DNA of 64,000 nt from Nitrosopumilus zosterae (GTDB taxonomy: Archaea; Thermoproteota; Nitrososphaeria; Nitrososphaerales; Nitrosopumilaceae): positions 1,304,760-1,368,759 of the forward strand of contig NZ_AP026695.1 of the NCBI RefSeq assembly GCF_025998175.1, read 5' to 3'. The notes under the pieces are model-generated. The model saw only the letters and a list, made by a program, of their open reading frames with translations. It did not search any database and was not told the origin of the DNA. Below are positions 1 through 8,126 of this stretch, one piece after another. Both the position numbers and the translations under genes were made by a program. Within the stretch, counting starts at the first letter, position 1. The number at the start of each line of letters is the position of its first letter.

Positions 1-1021
1 TTTCAAGTTGTGATATATCCATCAAGGCGCCAACTGAAATAAAGAAAATTGCTACAAACATGTCTTTTATTGGACTTGACAGTAGTTTTGCAACTTCGGA
101 TGATTTTGATTCTGCAATAAGAACCCCTGCTAAAAAGGCGCCAATTGCAACTGACAATCCAACTACATTAGCAAGTAATGCATATCCAAAGCAAACACCT
201 AGAATACTCAGTAATAGAATTTCACGGTGCTCAGCTTCTGCAACTCTATCAATTAGTGGTGGAATGATTCGAGTTCCAATGGTAAATGTTCCAACAATAA
301 GACCAACAGCAACTAGAACCACAACAATTACAGATTCAATAGATACTGTTCCAACTAAAGCAATGGACTGCAATGAAGAAATCAAAATAACTGCAATCAC
401 GTCTTCTACAATCAAAATTCCCAAAACAAGGATAGAAGATTCCTTTTTGATTCGTCCCATCTCCTCTAAAATTTTGACAATTATTGCAGTACTAGAAATA
501 GACAATGCTGCTGCAATGAAGAGCGCGTCTAAAAATTCCATTCCAAGTGCGGTTGCGGTATAAAACACAACACCCAATGTTGAAAATAAACCCATAGTCC
601 CAACCCCAACTGCTACACGTCCAATGCTTTTGATTTTTGCATATGGAAATTCTATCCCAATTACAAAAAGAAGTAAAATTACGCCAATTTCAGAAAAAAG
701 ATTCAACGCAGAAATATCAGAGAGAATCCCGACACCTCCAGATGAATCAGAAGATGGGCCACCTTCAGGCAAAACCCACGACCAAAAAGGAGATAACGGA
801 CCAATCAGCATTCCTGCAAAAAGATAACCAATGATTAGGGGTTGCCTGATTTTGAAAAAAGCAAGAGTGACTACTGCGCCAATTATCATAATAAATGCCA
901 AATCAGTTACAAAAGTTGTGTGAGGAAGATCAGGAGTTATCTGTTCAATTAAACTGGTAACTGTTGTGTTAAGTGAGCTATGAATTTCACTTGTATCTAT
1001 CTGAAGTGAAATGTTTTGCAT
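1..1021 (-). CDS. Cation/proton antiporter (CPA2/Kef type), C-terminus cut by window edge
   Basis: An integral membrane protein expected to exchange Na+ or K+ for H+ across the cytoplasmic membrane. About 340 residues are visible from an ATG at 1021-1019; the rest lies beyond base 1. After a hydrophilic N-terminus of some 35 residues the sequence is a run of hydrophobic helices. It includes the family-typical stretch IIGYLFAGMLIGP, a LLLFVIGIEF segment and a helix with VVGLSVAIGAFLAGVLIAES. The order of helices matches the Na_H_Exchanger fold. Whether a cytosolic TrkA-N or RCK domain follows cannot be seen. The family is firm; the ion is unknown. Confidence 0.85.
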   Translation of the reverse strand, partial: MQNISLQIDTSEIHSSLNTTVTSLIEQITPDLPHTTFVTDLAFIMIIGAVVTLAFFKIRQPLIIGYLFAGMLIGPLSPFWSWVLPEGGPSSDSSGGVGILSDISALNLFSEIGVILLLFVIGIEFPYAKIKSIGRVAVGVGTMGLFSTLGVVFYTATALGMEFLDALFIAAALSISSTAIIVKILEEMGRIKKESSILVLGILIVEDVIAVILISSLQSIALVGTVSIESVIVVVLVAVGLIVGTFTIGTRIIPPLIDRVAEAEHREILLLSILGVCFGYALLANVVGLSVAIGAFLAGVLIAESKSSEVAKLLSSPIKDMFVAIFFISVGALMDISQLE

Positions 1022-1122
1022 ATTTTCACTTGACAAATTTCTTTAAAAATGATTTCCAGTTAAAAATTTTGGAGTCAAATTTATGAAATTCCAGTAATTG
1101 AAAATAGGCTCAAAGCACAATC

Positions 1123-1128
1123 TTTAAG
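1123..1128 (+). promoter_or_regulatory. Possible TATA box for the 1158-1219 sRNA
   Basis: TTTAAG lies about 25-30 nt before the 5' end of the predicted C/D box RNA, the usual archaeal TATA spacing. Similar TTTAAG elements precede NAD kinase and uL1 in this window at the same distance. The call rests only on motif and spacing. Confidence 0.35.
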
Positions 1129-1131
1129 CTC

Positions 1132-1150
1132 TTATGATGATTCATCATAA
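1132..1150. repeat. Perfect 9-bp inverted repeat between TATA and sRNA
   Basis: TTATGATGA, one T, then TCATCATAA. The arms are perfectly complementary. It lies just downstream of the possible TATA box and just upstream of the sRNA stem, so it could be an operator or part of the primary transcript. Its outer arms contain the box-C-like string TGATGA, which may be chance. Confidence 0.5.
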
Positions 1151-1157
1151 TCGTAAC

Positions 1158-1219
1158 GCAGAGTGATGATTAGGCCATCTGAATAACATGTAGAAATATG
1201 ACCTGGGGTATCTGACTGC
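1158..1219 (+). ncRNA. C/D box sRNA (predicted 2'-O-methylation guide)
   Basis: The elements occur in the right order: a terminal stem GCAG (1158-1161), box C GTGATGA (1163-1169), a 9-nt guide, box D' CTGA (1179-1182), a 13-nt spacer, a weak box C' ATATGA (1196-1201), a 10-nt guide CCTGGGGTAT, box D CTGA (1212-1215) and the closing CTGC (1216-1219). CGTAAC (1152-1157) and GTTACG (1227-1232) could extend the stem. Such RNAs bind L7Ae, Nop5 and fibrillarin and direct rRNA methylation. The D guide would pair with AUACCCC, which resembles the conserved GAUACCC of the 16S 790 loop (from memory). The guides are slightly short and C' is degenerate. Confidence 0.6.
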
Positions 1220-1252
1220 ATCTTTGGTTACGTCATAATCACCTGAGTATTA

Positions 1253-1277
1253 ATAGTACGGTACCATACCGTACTAT
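1253..1277. promoter_or_regulatory. Operator-like palindrome abutting a start codon
   Basis: ATAGTACGGTA, CCA, then TACCGTACTAT: perfect 11-bp arms around a 3-bp centre. The left edge overlaps a TATA-like TATTAATA (about 1248-1255), and the right edge ends one base before the ATG at 1278. It therefore covers the whole region between TATA box and start of a leaderless gene. A dimeric repressor bound here would block transcription; that role is inferred from position. Confidence 0.6.
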
Positions 1278-1385
1278 ATGATTCAATGTGAATATTGTAC
1301 AAGAGGGTTTATCGAGACGGCAAACGGGTTGGCCGAAAAGACCTTTCATGAGTTACTTCACGAACCAACTGTTGTAAACAAGTAA
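1278..1385 (+). CDS. 35-residue CxxC mini-protein
   Basis: ATG at 1278, TAA at 1383-1385. The product begins MIQCEYCTRGFIETANGLAE and continues to HELLHEPTVVNK. It carries one CxxC pair near the N-terminus and two His near residues 24 and 28, a layout that could hold a metal (C2H2-like), though this is inference. It would be translated from a leaderless transcript because the TATA-like element is only about 25 bp upstream. The tight palindrome at its start argues that this short frame is a real regulated gene. Function unknown. Confidence 0.55.
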   Translation: MIQCEYCTRGFIETANGLAEKTFHELLHEPTVVNK

Positions 1386-1445
1386 CTCTTTACATTTTTT
1401 ATTTTAGACCCAACTTTTTTATCATCATTTTTTAATTGATTGTAT

Positions 1446-2963
1446 ATGGCTACAAAGAAAAAGACATCTGCCCAACCAAAGAAAGTTGTGAAAAAAGTTT
1501 CAAAAGAACCAGCGCCATCAGCAGTACTAAAGAAAGTAGCATCAGTTTCAGATTCTAACAAAGCATTGCAAAAAGAGATCAAAGTAATGACAAAGATTTT
1601 TGGAGAAAATCAAAAAGTCCTTTTATCAATGAAAGGAATGATCGATACACTAACATCAACTTTGGAACATATCCAAAAACAATCAAAACAAATCAACATA
1701 ATAGAAGAAGACACTCAAAAATTATACGCAGGACTAAATCAAGTAAGAACTCAATCCAATTTAGTAAATAAAATAAATGATCAGACTGCAAAACTGCAAG
1801 ATGAGATAAATAAAATTTCTGAGATCCAAAAGACAACAAAACCTCAGGAATTATCTCAGCAAGTTCAAGACAGTATGAATTCAATTAAGAATAATTCTCA
1901 AATGATAATAAAAATTGCACAAAGAATTGACGAAGTCAGAGATGATCTCAGAAAAGTTTCTGGAAAAGCAGATTCATTTTTGGAGATCAGCTCGGAGATG
2001 AACAAACTAAAAAACAATCTAGATGAAATCTCAGATAAAACTGCAAAACTAGATACTGGAAATCAAATCATCCAGAGTCTCAAACAAGAATTTGAAAGAA
2101 TTGCAGATAGTGCAATATCAACAACAGATCTTAATTCAGAACTTGAAGCAATCAAAGTCACAATTGATTCTATTTCATCAAAAGCATCAAAGATTGATTC
2201 TCTTGGAGGAATAATTGATGGACTCAAGCAACAGTTTGAAACAATTTCATCAAACGCCAAATCAGCAGAGAATCTAAGCTTGCAGACAATCAGGGATTTA
2301 GGAGGTAAAATAGATAGGATCGAGACAGAAGTTGGAGGATTATCAAAAAGAGCAGATTCCACAGCGTTTGTAGGAGAGGGACTCAAATCAGTTCAGGAAG
2401 ATATTTCAAATTTCAAGCAGACAGTATTTGATAAAACAAACAGCATAGAGCAAAAAATATCCTCAGCGTCAGATATTCTAAAAAGACAAGACGCATCAAC
2501 TGTAGAATTTCATAAAAAATCAGATAAACTATTTGAAGAAATACAGTCAATTAAAAGCGCCACAAACAAATCAACAAGCGATTCATCAAAGGAGATGATG
2601 GCATTGCTAAAACTCTCAGAATACCAATCAAATGTCAGAATGAATACAGAATCAAAGTACGGTGAATTAAAGGACATTGAGAAGATGGCAGCGCAAACTG
2701 CAGATATTGTGAATTTATTTGATAGAATCTCAATTGAGTCAGGTGAGAAAATTCCATTGCCGCAAGAAGTAAGACAGTGGGCAGTAAGTAAGATCTTAGA
2801 TTGTGCTGACAAGTGGGAAGTTAGATTCAGCGATGTCTATTCAATTTTAACTAATTCAATAGGCAGAGACATGTTAAAAGAAACAATCAGAGTGCAACAA
2901 GTAAGAGACATTTATGGAATTAGAGCAGTAGATGAAATTAGAAAGGATCTAAATATTCCTTAG
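1446..2963 (+). CDS. Long coiled-coil protein of unknown function
   Basis: A 505-residue protein. The ATG at 1446 is preferred to an in-frame TTG at 1440. The N-terminal 30 residues are Lys/Ala/Pro-rich and possibly disordered. Residues about 40-380 are an almost unbroken heptad-rich coiled coil with recurrent motifs such as ISSKASKID and LGGKIDRIE. The last 120 residues look globular, with conserved-looking helices and a C-terminus ending DEIRKDLNIP. There is no signal peptide or membrane segment. The architecture resembles structural or SMC-hinge-less scaffolding proteins, but I recognise no family. Its stop overlaps the convergent glycosyltransferase gene by 4 bp. Confidence 0.75.
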   Translation: MATKKKTSAQPKKVVKKVSKEPAPSAVLKKVASVSDSNKALQKEIKVMTKIFGENQKVLLSMKGMIDTLTSTLEHIQKQSKQINIIEEDTQKLYAGLNQVRTQSNLVNKINDQTAKLQDEINKISEIQKTTKPQELSQQVQDSMNSIKNNSQMIIKIAQRIDEVRDDLRKVSGKADSFLEISSEMNKLKNNLDEISDKTAKLDTGNQIIQSLKQEFERIADSAISTTDLNSELEAIKVTIDSISSKASKIDSLGGIIDGLKQQFETISSNAKSAENLSLQTIRDLGGKIDRIETEVGGLSKRADSTAFVGEGLKSVQEDISNFKQTVFDKTNSIEQKISSASDILKRQDASTVEFHKKSDKLFEEIQSIKSATNKSTSDSSKEMMALLKLSEYQSNVRMNTESKYGELKDIEKMAAQTADIVNLFDRISIESGEKIPLPQEVRQWAVSKILDCADKWEVRFSDVYSILTNSIGRDMLKETIRVQQVRDIYGIRAVDEIRKDLNIP

Positions 2964-5026
2964 ACACCTGTTTCATCGATTTCTTTGAATTGCTGTTTCT
3001 TTTTCTTTAGTGCAGCAAAGATTCCCAATATTGCTGCAATCCAAATTGTACTAAACATGATGTTTGCAACACTGACATACATGTACGGAGTTGCGTCCAT
3101 AATGTTAGTTTTCAGAGATAGTGCTCTACCATTGAGGTCAATCATTCCTGTATGATATGCAGAACTGTCTTTTGGAACAGTCGAGATTTTTTCAATACTT
3201 TCAACCATTGTGTCTACATCGTTTTGTATTCTAAGCAAGTTTGTAGATTCTGTTGCAAATATCCAAACGGGGTTTTTAGAAATGACTTCACCATTAGCAT
3301 CAGTTGTTTCAGGAACATTAGCCATTACAAGTTCCAAATCTTCTTGAATTGCTACCAAGTGATTTTTAATTATTACAGGATCAGAGGAGCCCACAATTCC
3401 ATCAAGATGGCCTCGAATTCTATCCAGAGGGTAAATATCAGTATTATAACCATAAATTGCCATGAATCCTCCAAAAACAATAATTCCAACAATTCCAATC
3501 ATGGAAAGTTTGTAAACAGTATTTGCCATTTTTTCTTTCTTAGTTTTTGGTCGTAATTTACTTGATTTATTTCTTTTAAATCGTGTATGAGACAAGCTCA
3601 TGTAAGCAATATAGAAAAATCCTGTAGCCTGCAGCCCAATAATAGGAACAAAGATGGGATTATTCGAAAATACTGCAATGAAGATTCCCATTATGCCATA
3701 TACACCAAAAAAGATCTCAAGCAGTGTAACTTGGGAGAATGGTAAATTGTATGCATTATCTTTCCAATCATCTTTTGTTTTTAGAACACCATATTTTGGA
3801 GTTCTAAGGAATTCATTCTTCTTTCCAATAACTGCATCAAATACTGCAACTGTGTTATTCACAGACATCCCAGCATTGTAAATTAGTAATGCGGGAAGTA
3901 TCTTGGCTTTAGACTTCCAAGATTTTTGATACATACTTTGCATGATCATGATGTATGCACCTGGTCCCATTGCAAGGTATGTTGCAATGGTTATCGCAGG
4001 AAGAAAGCTGATCACATAGAGATTGACCTGACCTGCAAGTAAAATCGGTAATGCCAAAAACTGTATCAGCATTAATGGATAAACAACATGACGTGTAAGC
4101 TGGATGAATGCTTGAATTTTTGCTTCAACTGCAACTTTGCGTTTTAGTGCAATGTCAGTAAGTAGTTTTATTGCACATTGAATAGAGCCTTTTGCCCAAC
4201 GGAATTGTTGTCTCTTTGCGGCATTCATCTGTATTGGAAGTTCGGCATTAACTACAATGTCAGGCAAGAACAAACATTTCCATCCTTTCATTTGCGCTCT
4301 ATAGCTTAGATCAAGATCTTCAACCAGTGTTGCAGTATGCCAACCACCTGCATCCTCAATACAATCACGCCTCCAAATTCCTGCAGTGCCATTAAAATTC
4401 ATAAACAGATGAGAATTGCTTTTTGCTTTTTGTTCAATTAGAAAATGAAAGTCAAGACTCAATGCTTGTGCTTGAGTGATTGCAGAATAGTTTTCATTAA
4501 CATGGCCCCAGCGACATTGAACCAGACCAATTTTGGAGTTTGTAAAATGCGGGATTGCTCGTTTGAGAAACCATGTTGGCGGAATAAAGTCCGCATCAAA
4601 AATTGCAACAAGTTCGGTATCAGTGGATTTCATTGCATGTTTTAATGCACCTGCCTTGTATCCACTTCTCGTTCCTCGTCTGATATGCTCTATTAGAAAG
4701 CCTTGATTTTTGTAATCATCAACGGCATCGGATAGCAACTCAACTGTATCATCATCAGAATCATCCAACACCATAATCCTCATCTTATCTTTTGGATAAT
4801 CCAAGTTACATACTGCATCTACCAATCTTTTTGCAACATACTTTTCATTGTATATTGGAAGTTGGATTGTAATCGAGGGAGTTCCCCAATCAGTAGTTGA
4901 TAAAATCTCTTTTCTTTTTCTTGAAAGAAATGCAAGGTAGTAAAAATTGCAAGTGTATGCAGTAATAATTATGGCCGATAAAATGAACAGATCAAAAACA
5001 AATTGGGTGAAAGGGTTGATTGCCAT
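2960..5026 (-). CDS. Membrane glycosyltransferase, family GT2 (cellulose/hyaluronan synthase-like)
   Basis: A 688-residue processive-type glycosyltransferase. After one N-terminal membrane helix (residues 8-35) comes a GT-A domain with the hallmark D,D,D,QxxRW set: DDS at 88-90, DAD at 144-146, ED at 236-237 and QQFRW at 273-277. Four or more membrane helices follow at about 305-490. An extracytoplasmic segment of some 130 residues lies between the last two helices, ahead of a Lys-rich tail. It should polymerise or transfer a sugar from a nucleotide donor at the membrane, perhaps for extracellular polysaccharide or N-glycan synthesis. The long C-terminal outside loop is not typical of the family. 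Confidence 0.88.
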   Translation of the reverse strand: MAINPFTQFVFDLFILSAIIITAYTCNFYYLAFLSRKRKEILSTTDWGTPSITIQLPIYNEKYVAKRLVDAVCNLDYPKDKMRIMVLDDSDDDTVELLSDAVDDYKNQGFLIEHIRRGTRSGYKAGALKHAMKSTDTELVAIFDADFIPPTWFLKRAIPHFTNSKIGLVQCRWGHVNENYSAITQAQALSLDFHFLIEQKAKSNSHLFMNFNGTAGIWRRDCIEDAGGWHTATLVEDLDLSYRAQMKGWKCLFLPDIVVNAELPIQMNAAKRQQFRWAKGSIQCAIKLLTDIALKRKVAVEAKIQAFIQLTRHVVYPLMLIQFLALPILLAGQVNLYVISFLPAITIATYLAMGPGAYIMIMQSMYQKSWKSKAKILPALLIYNAGMSVNNTVAVFDAVIGKKNEFLRTPKYGVLKTKDDWKDNAYNLPFSQVTLLEIFFGVYGIMGIFIAVFSNNPIFVPIIGLQATGFFYIAYMSLSHTRFKRNKSSKLRPKTKKEKMANTVYKLSMIGIVGIIVFGGFMAIYGYNTDIYPLDRIRGHLDGIVGSSDPVIIKNHLVAIQEDLELVMANVPETTDANGEVISKNPVWIFATESTNLLRIQNDVDTMVESIEKISTVPKDSSAYHTGMIDLNGRALSLKTNIMDATPYMYVSVANIMFSTIWIAAILGIFAALKKKKQQFKEIDETGV

Positions 5027-5077
5027 ATCCCTAATCTCACAAAATTACTAATCGCTATTTATACTTGCAATAATGGA

Positions 5078-6025
5078 TTATTTTTGCTCAAAGATCTTGA
5101 TTGCCTGTGGTGGACATACGCCTTCACATGCAAGACAAAAGATACAATCAGGTTCTTTTGACATTAATGGTTTCTTGTCAGATGCAGGATTTCCCGGAGT
5201 GTCAAACCATTCATAGACACCCACTGGACATGCTTCAATACAGCCACCGTCTGCAATACAAATATCATAATCTACTGAAACAAATTCTCCCCAAACACCC
5301 ATGATTCCATTTGAGGTTCCCTTTCTCCCCCAAGTCTTGATTGTGTGCTCTGGTGCCTCATATACTGCAGATGGTTTCATTTTTGATTTGTAGTCCACAT
5401 CAATTGGACCAGGTTTTGCGCCATCGGGGATTTCGATATTTTCATCATCTTCTTCAGCATCATCTTCTTTGGCTTCAACAGGTTTTGGTTTTGCACCAAG
5501 AACAATTTTTGCCAATGGAGTTAATTCTTCTAGTTTTTGAATTGCTGCAACTTCAGAGATCTTTTCAGTTTTTGCCAAGTATGATATCATCTTGTCTGCC
5601 AAAATGGTGTTACGTAAAATAGTATCAATGACCATTTTTGCAAAATGATCTGCCTTCTTTCTGTAATCTTTGACCCAATTTGGATCACCGAATTTTTCAA
5701 TTGGGAATATTTGATAAATAATATCAACAACTTCGCCTGTAACAATTTCTACTGTAACAGATAGCTCAACCTCTTCGTACCCTTTGGCATCAACATCATC
5801 CATATTTTGTTCCTTCCAGCGATAGGTTGCATAGATTCTATCTGCATACATGTCCATCTCAAAAGCCTTTTTGAGGCCATCATGAACGGATTTGAGTTCT
5901 GCAGGTTCCTCTAGTTTAATTGGTAATCGGTATAGTCCAAGTTTGTAACCATGTAAAGGATAAACGCCACGCTTTGCAGTGGGAGCCTCCATGGAATAAA
6001 CTCGATCTTTTAAAAGTAAAGACAT
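5078..6025 (-). CDS. Long ferredoxin with Sulfolobus-type 4Fe-4S/3Fe-4S domain
   Basis: A 315-residue protein. Residues 1-170 form an unrecognised domain, about 170-235 is an acidic linker, and the C-terminal 80 residues are a dicluster ferredoxin. Cluster motifs are CIADGGCIEACP and, about 30 residues later, CIFCLACEGVCPP. The spacing and the intervening YEWFDTPGNPASDKK match the zinc-containing ferredoxins of Sulfolobales. The histidine expected just before the domain (GIHG in Sulfolobus, recalled) is Trp here, so the zinc site is probably lost. It likely carries electrons for 2-oxoacid oxidoreductases; the N-terminal domain's role is unknown. Confidence 0.85.
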   Translation of the reverse strand: MSLLLKDRVYSMEAPTAKRGVYPLHGYKLGLYRLPIKLEEPAELKSVHDGLKKAFEMDMYADRIYATYRWKEQNMDDVDAKGYEEVELSVTVEIVTGEVVDIIYQIFPIEKFGDPNWVKDYRKKADHFAKMVIDTILRNTILADKMISYLAKTEKISEVAAIQKLEELTPLAKIVLGAKPKPVEAKEDDAEEDDENIEIPDGAKPGPIDVDYKSKMKPSAVYEAPEHTIKTWGRKGTSNGIMGVWGEFVSVDYDICIADGGCIEACPVGVYEWFDTPGNPASDKKPLMSKEPDCIFCLACEGVCPPQAIKIFEQK

Positions 6026-6058
6026 CTGCTTTTGATGATTCTAATTTATTTAAAAAGG

Positions 6059-6370
6059 TTATCCGTCGTCATCTGGACAGGTTAACTCTCTAAGCTCCGT
6101 GTATTTTTTTTCCATGGCTTGCGCATGTTCTAATACTTGAGATAGATCGTAAGAGTCTTTTGAGAAATACCACCTAATTACTACCCAGTGTCCAATGCCA
6201 TCCATATCATGAATCATTCCCTTGTCAGCTGTGACATTTAATTTCTCATCAACAGATGTCTCCTTTATGGTAAGACCGCGTTTTGTTTTGTCCTCCAAGA
6301 TGAATTGGGAGTCACCGTCTTTGATAAAGTAGAAATTTCCTTTCTCAAGTACAGGAAGGTCTAGAAGCAA
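6059..6370 (-). CDS. Conserved hypothetical protein, 103 aa
   Basis: A small soluble protein that begins with MLLDLPVLEKGNFYFIKDGD and ends in an acidic CPDDDG. It has mixed alpha/beta character, no signal peptide and no clear metal motif. It lies 1 bp downstream of the sulfurtransferase gene on the same strand and 33 bp upstream of the long ferredoxin gene, so the three probably form one transcript. The neighbours suggest a link to sulfur or redox metabolism; the function is unrecognised. Confidence 0.7.
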   Translation of the reverse strand: MLLDLPVLEKGNFYFIKDGDSQFILEDKTKRGLTIKETSVDEKLNVTADKGMIHDMDGIGHWVVIRWYFSKDSYDLSQVLEHAQAMEKKYTELRELTCPDDDG

Positions 6371-6371
6371 T

Positions 6372-7217
6372 TTATTTTTCCACAGGATTTCCGATCATGT
6401 TGCCCCATTCAGTCCAAGAACCATCATAGTTTCGAACCTTGGGATATCCAAGTAGATATTTTAGAACAAACCAGCTGTGAGAAGATCTTTCTCCAATTCT
6501 GCAATAACAAATTACATCCTTGTCAGGAGTCACACCTTTTGGTTCATAGTTTTGTCTTAATTCTTCAACTGCTTTGAACGTGCCATCAGCATCATTAACT
6601 GCAGTAGCCCATGGAATATTATTTGCACCAGGAATGTGTCCACCTCTCTGTGCGTGTTCCATCGGATACTCTGGAGGAGCAGTGATTTGACCAGTAAATT
6701 CTGCAGGTGATCGGACATCAACCATTACAGTATCTTCTTTGTCCAGTGCTCTGCTCACATCAAATAGATATGCTCTGAGTCCTTCATCAGGTGGTTGTGC
6801 TATGTAAGTCGATGGTGACAATTGTGGCTCTTCAGTAGTATAAGATTTATTTTCTAATTCCCATTTCTTTCGTCCACCATTCATAATTTTGAGATTCTCA
6901 TGACCGTAAATTTTGAAAACCCAGAACACAAATGCTGCAAACCAATTGTTAAAGTCACCATAAAGAATTACTTCTGTATCAGCAGTGATTCCATTTTTTG
7001 CCATCAAGGCTTCAAATTGTTTTTTACCAATGATATCTCTAGTAACTGGATCATTAATGTCACGTTTCCACCAAATCAGTGTAGCGCCATTTATGTGACC
7101 TTTTTGATAGCCATTGACTGGATCATAATCAACTTCGACTAGTTTTCTATTTTCATTTGGAGGATTTTGAGACACCCACTCAGTATCAACTAAAACTTCA
7201 GGATGTGCGTAACTCAT
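6372..7217 (-). CDS. Two-domain sulfurtransferase (rhodanese / 3-mercaptopyruvate type)
   Basis: A 281-residue enzyme with tandem rhodanese domains. The C-terminal one holds the active-site loop ICYCRIGERSSHSWFV with its catalytic Cys. The N-terminal domain lacks a Cys in that loop (ILYGDFNNWFA), as expected of the inactive half. Signature CH2B-type sequence ends YDGSWTEWGN. The chosen start is the ATG at 7217 (MSYAHPEVLVDTEWV). A frame extending to 7322 adds 35 unconserved residues and would run into the divergent NAD kinase gene. It should move sulfane sulfur from thiosulfate or mercaptopyruvate to a thiol acceptor. Confidence 0.88.
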   Translation of the reverse strand: MSYAHPEVLVDTEWVSQNPPNENRKLVEVDYDPVNGYQKGHINGATLIWWKRDINDPVTRDIIGKKQFEALMAKNGITADTEVILYGDFNNWFAAFVFWVFKIYGHENLKIMNGGRKKWELENKSYTTEEPQLSPSTYIAQPPDEGLRAYLFDVSRALDKEDTVMVDVRSPAEFTGQITAPPEYPMEHAQRGGHIPGANNIPWATAVNDADGTFKAVEELRQNYEPKGVTPDKDVICYCRIGERSSHSWFVLKYLLGYPKVRNYDGSWTEWGNMIGNPVEK

Positions 7218-7278
7218 GATGTTTTTGCCATTGTTTTCACACTTATTTGTTTTTTTCCAAAACAGACTAAAAATATCA

Positions 7279-7286
7279 TTTTTAAG
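7279..7286 (+). promoter_or_regulatory. TATA box for NAD kinase
   Basis: TTTTTAAG lies 25-32 nt upstream of the TTG start at 7311. This is the distance expected for a leaderless archaeal transcript and supports that start codon. Confidence 0.45.
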
Positions 7287-7310
7287 TACAATGAAATTCA
7301 ATAGAACTGC

Positions 7311-8126
7311 TTGAAGCTTCAAAAAGTTGCAGTTGTGAGTAAAGTAGGTTCAAAAGATTCTGAAAAAGCTGCAAGGGAGGTAGCAAAAAAATTTTTAGCA
7401 AAAAAATCTACTGTTTATACGATTTCTCCAATTGAGGTAGAAGGGGCAGAGAAAATAGAAGATTTATCAGAATTAAAAAAAATAAAGCTGGATCTAGTAA
7501 TAACTTTAGGAGGAGACGGAACAACACTCAGAGTCTTCAGAAACCTCCAAAACGAGACTCCGATTTTAACCATCAATGTTGGAGGGAATAGAGGAATTTT
7601 AGCTGAAATTACGATTGAAGAAATTGATAATGCAATAAATGAGATTTTAAAAGACAATTTCTTTTTGGATAAAAGAATCAGAGTTGTTGCATCTTGCGGC
7701 GGAGTGGAATTTCCTCCAGCATTAAATGAGATATACATTAGCAGAGTGAACCTGACTAAAACGGCAGAGATTGAAATCAAATTTCAAAATGATACAGTAA
7801 AGCAAAAAATGGATGGAGTAATCATCGCGACTCCCAGCGGATCAACTGGTCATTCATTTTCATTGGGCGGTCCAATATTACATGAAAGTTTGAATGTGTT
7901 AATTATCACACCTGTTGCACCAGTATACAGATTAGCATCCATTGTAGTTCCAGATGAGAAAATTGAAATTATTTGCTCGCATGATTGCAATATTGCAATG
8001 GATGCTCAAGTAATCAAAACAGTAGGATATGAAGAGCCAATAATTATCAAAAAATACAATAAACCAGCAGTCTTCATAAGATTAAAAAAACGAGGACTGA
8101 GGCAAATGAGCAAACTTGGGTTTTAG
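7311..8126 (+). CDS. nadK: NAD kinase
   Basis: This 271-residue protein phosphorylates NAD to NADP in the cytoplasm. The diagnostic GGDGT motif sits at residues 67-71, and the second signature TPSGSTGHSFSLGGP is near 166-180. The length is typical of archaeal NadK. The start is TTG at 7311, supported by a TATA box 25-32 nt upstream. The gene overlaps the following NOB1 gene by 11 bp, which suggests translational coupling. Confidence 0.92.
   Translation: MKLQKVAVVSKVGSKDSEKAAREVAKKFLAKKSTVYTISPIEVEGAEKIEDLSELKKIKLDLVITLGGDGTTLRVFRNLQNETPILTINVGGNRGILAEITIEEIDNAINEILKDNFFLDKRIRVVASCGGVEFPPALNEIYISRVNLTKTAEIEIKFQNDTVKQKMDGVIIATPSGSTGHSFSLGGPILHESLNVLIITPVAPVYRLASIVVPDEKIEIICSHDCNIAMDAQVIKTVGYEEPIIIKKYNKPAVFIRLKKRGLRQMSKLGF

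Noticed and set aside
7218-7322. N-terminal extension of the first sulfurtransferase
   Set aside because: The 35 added residues are not rhodanese-like and overlap the NAD kinase promoter and start.
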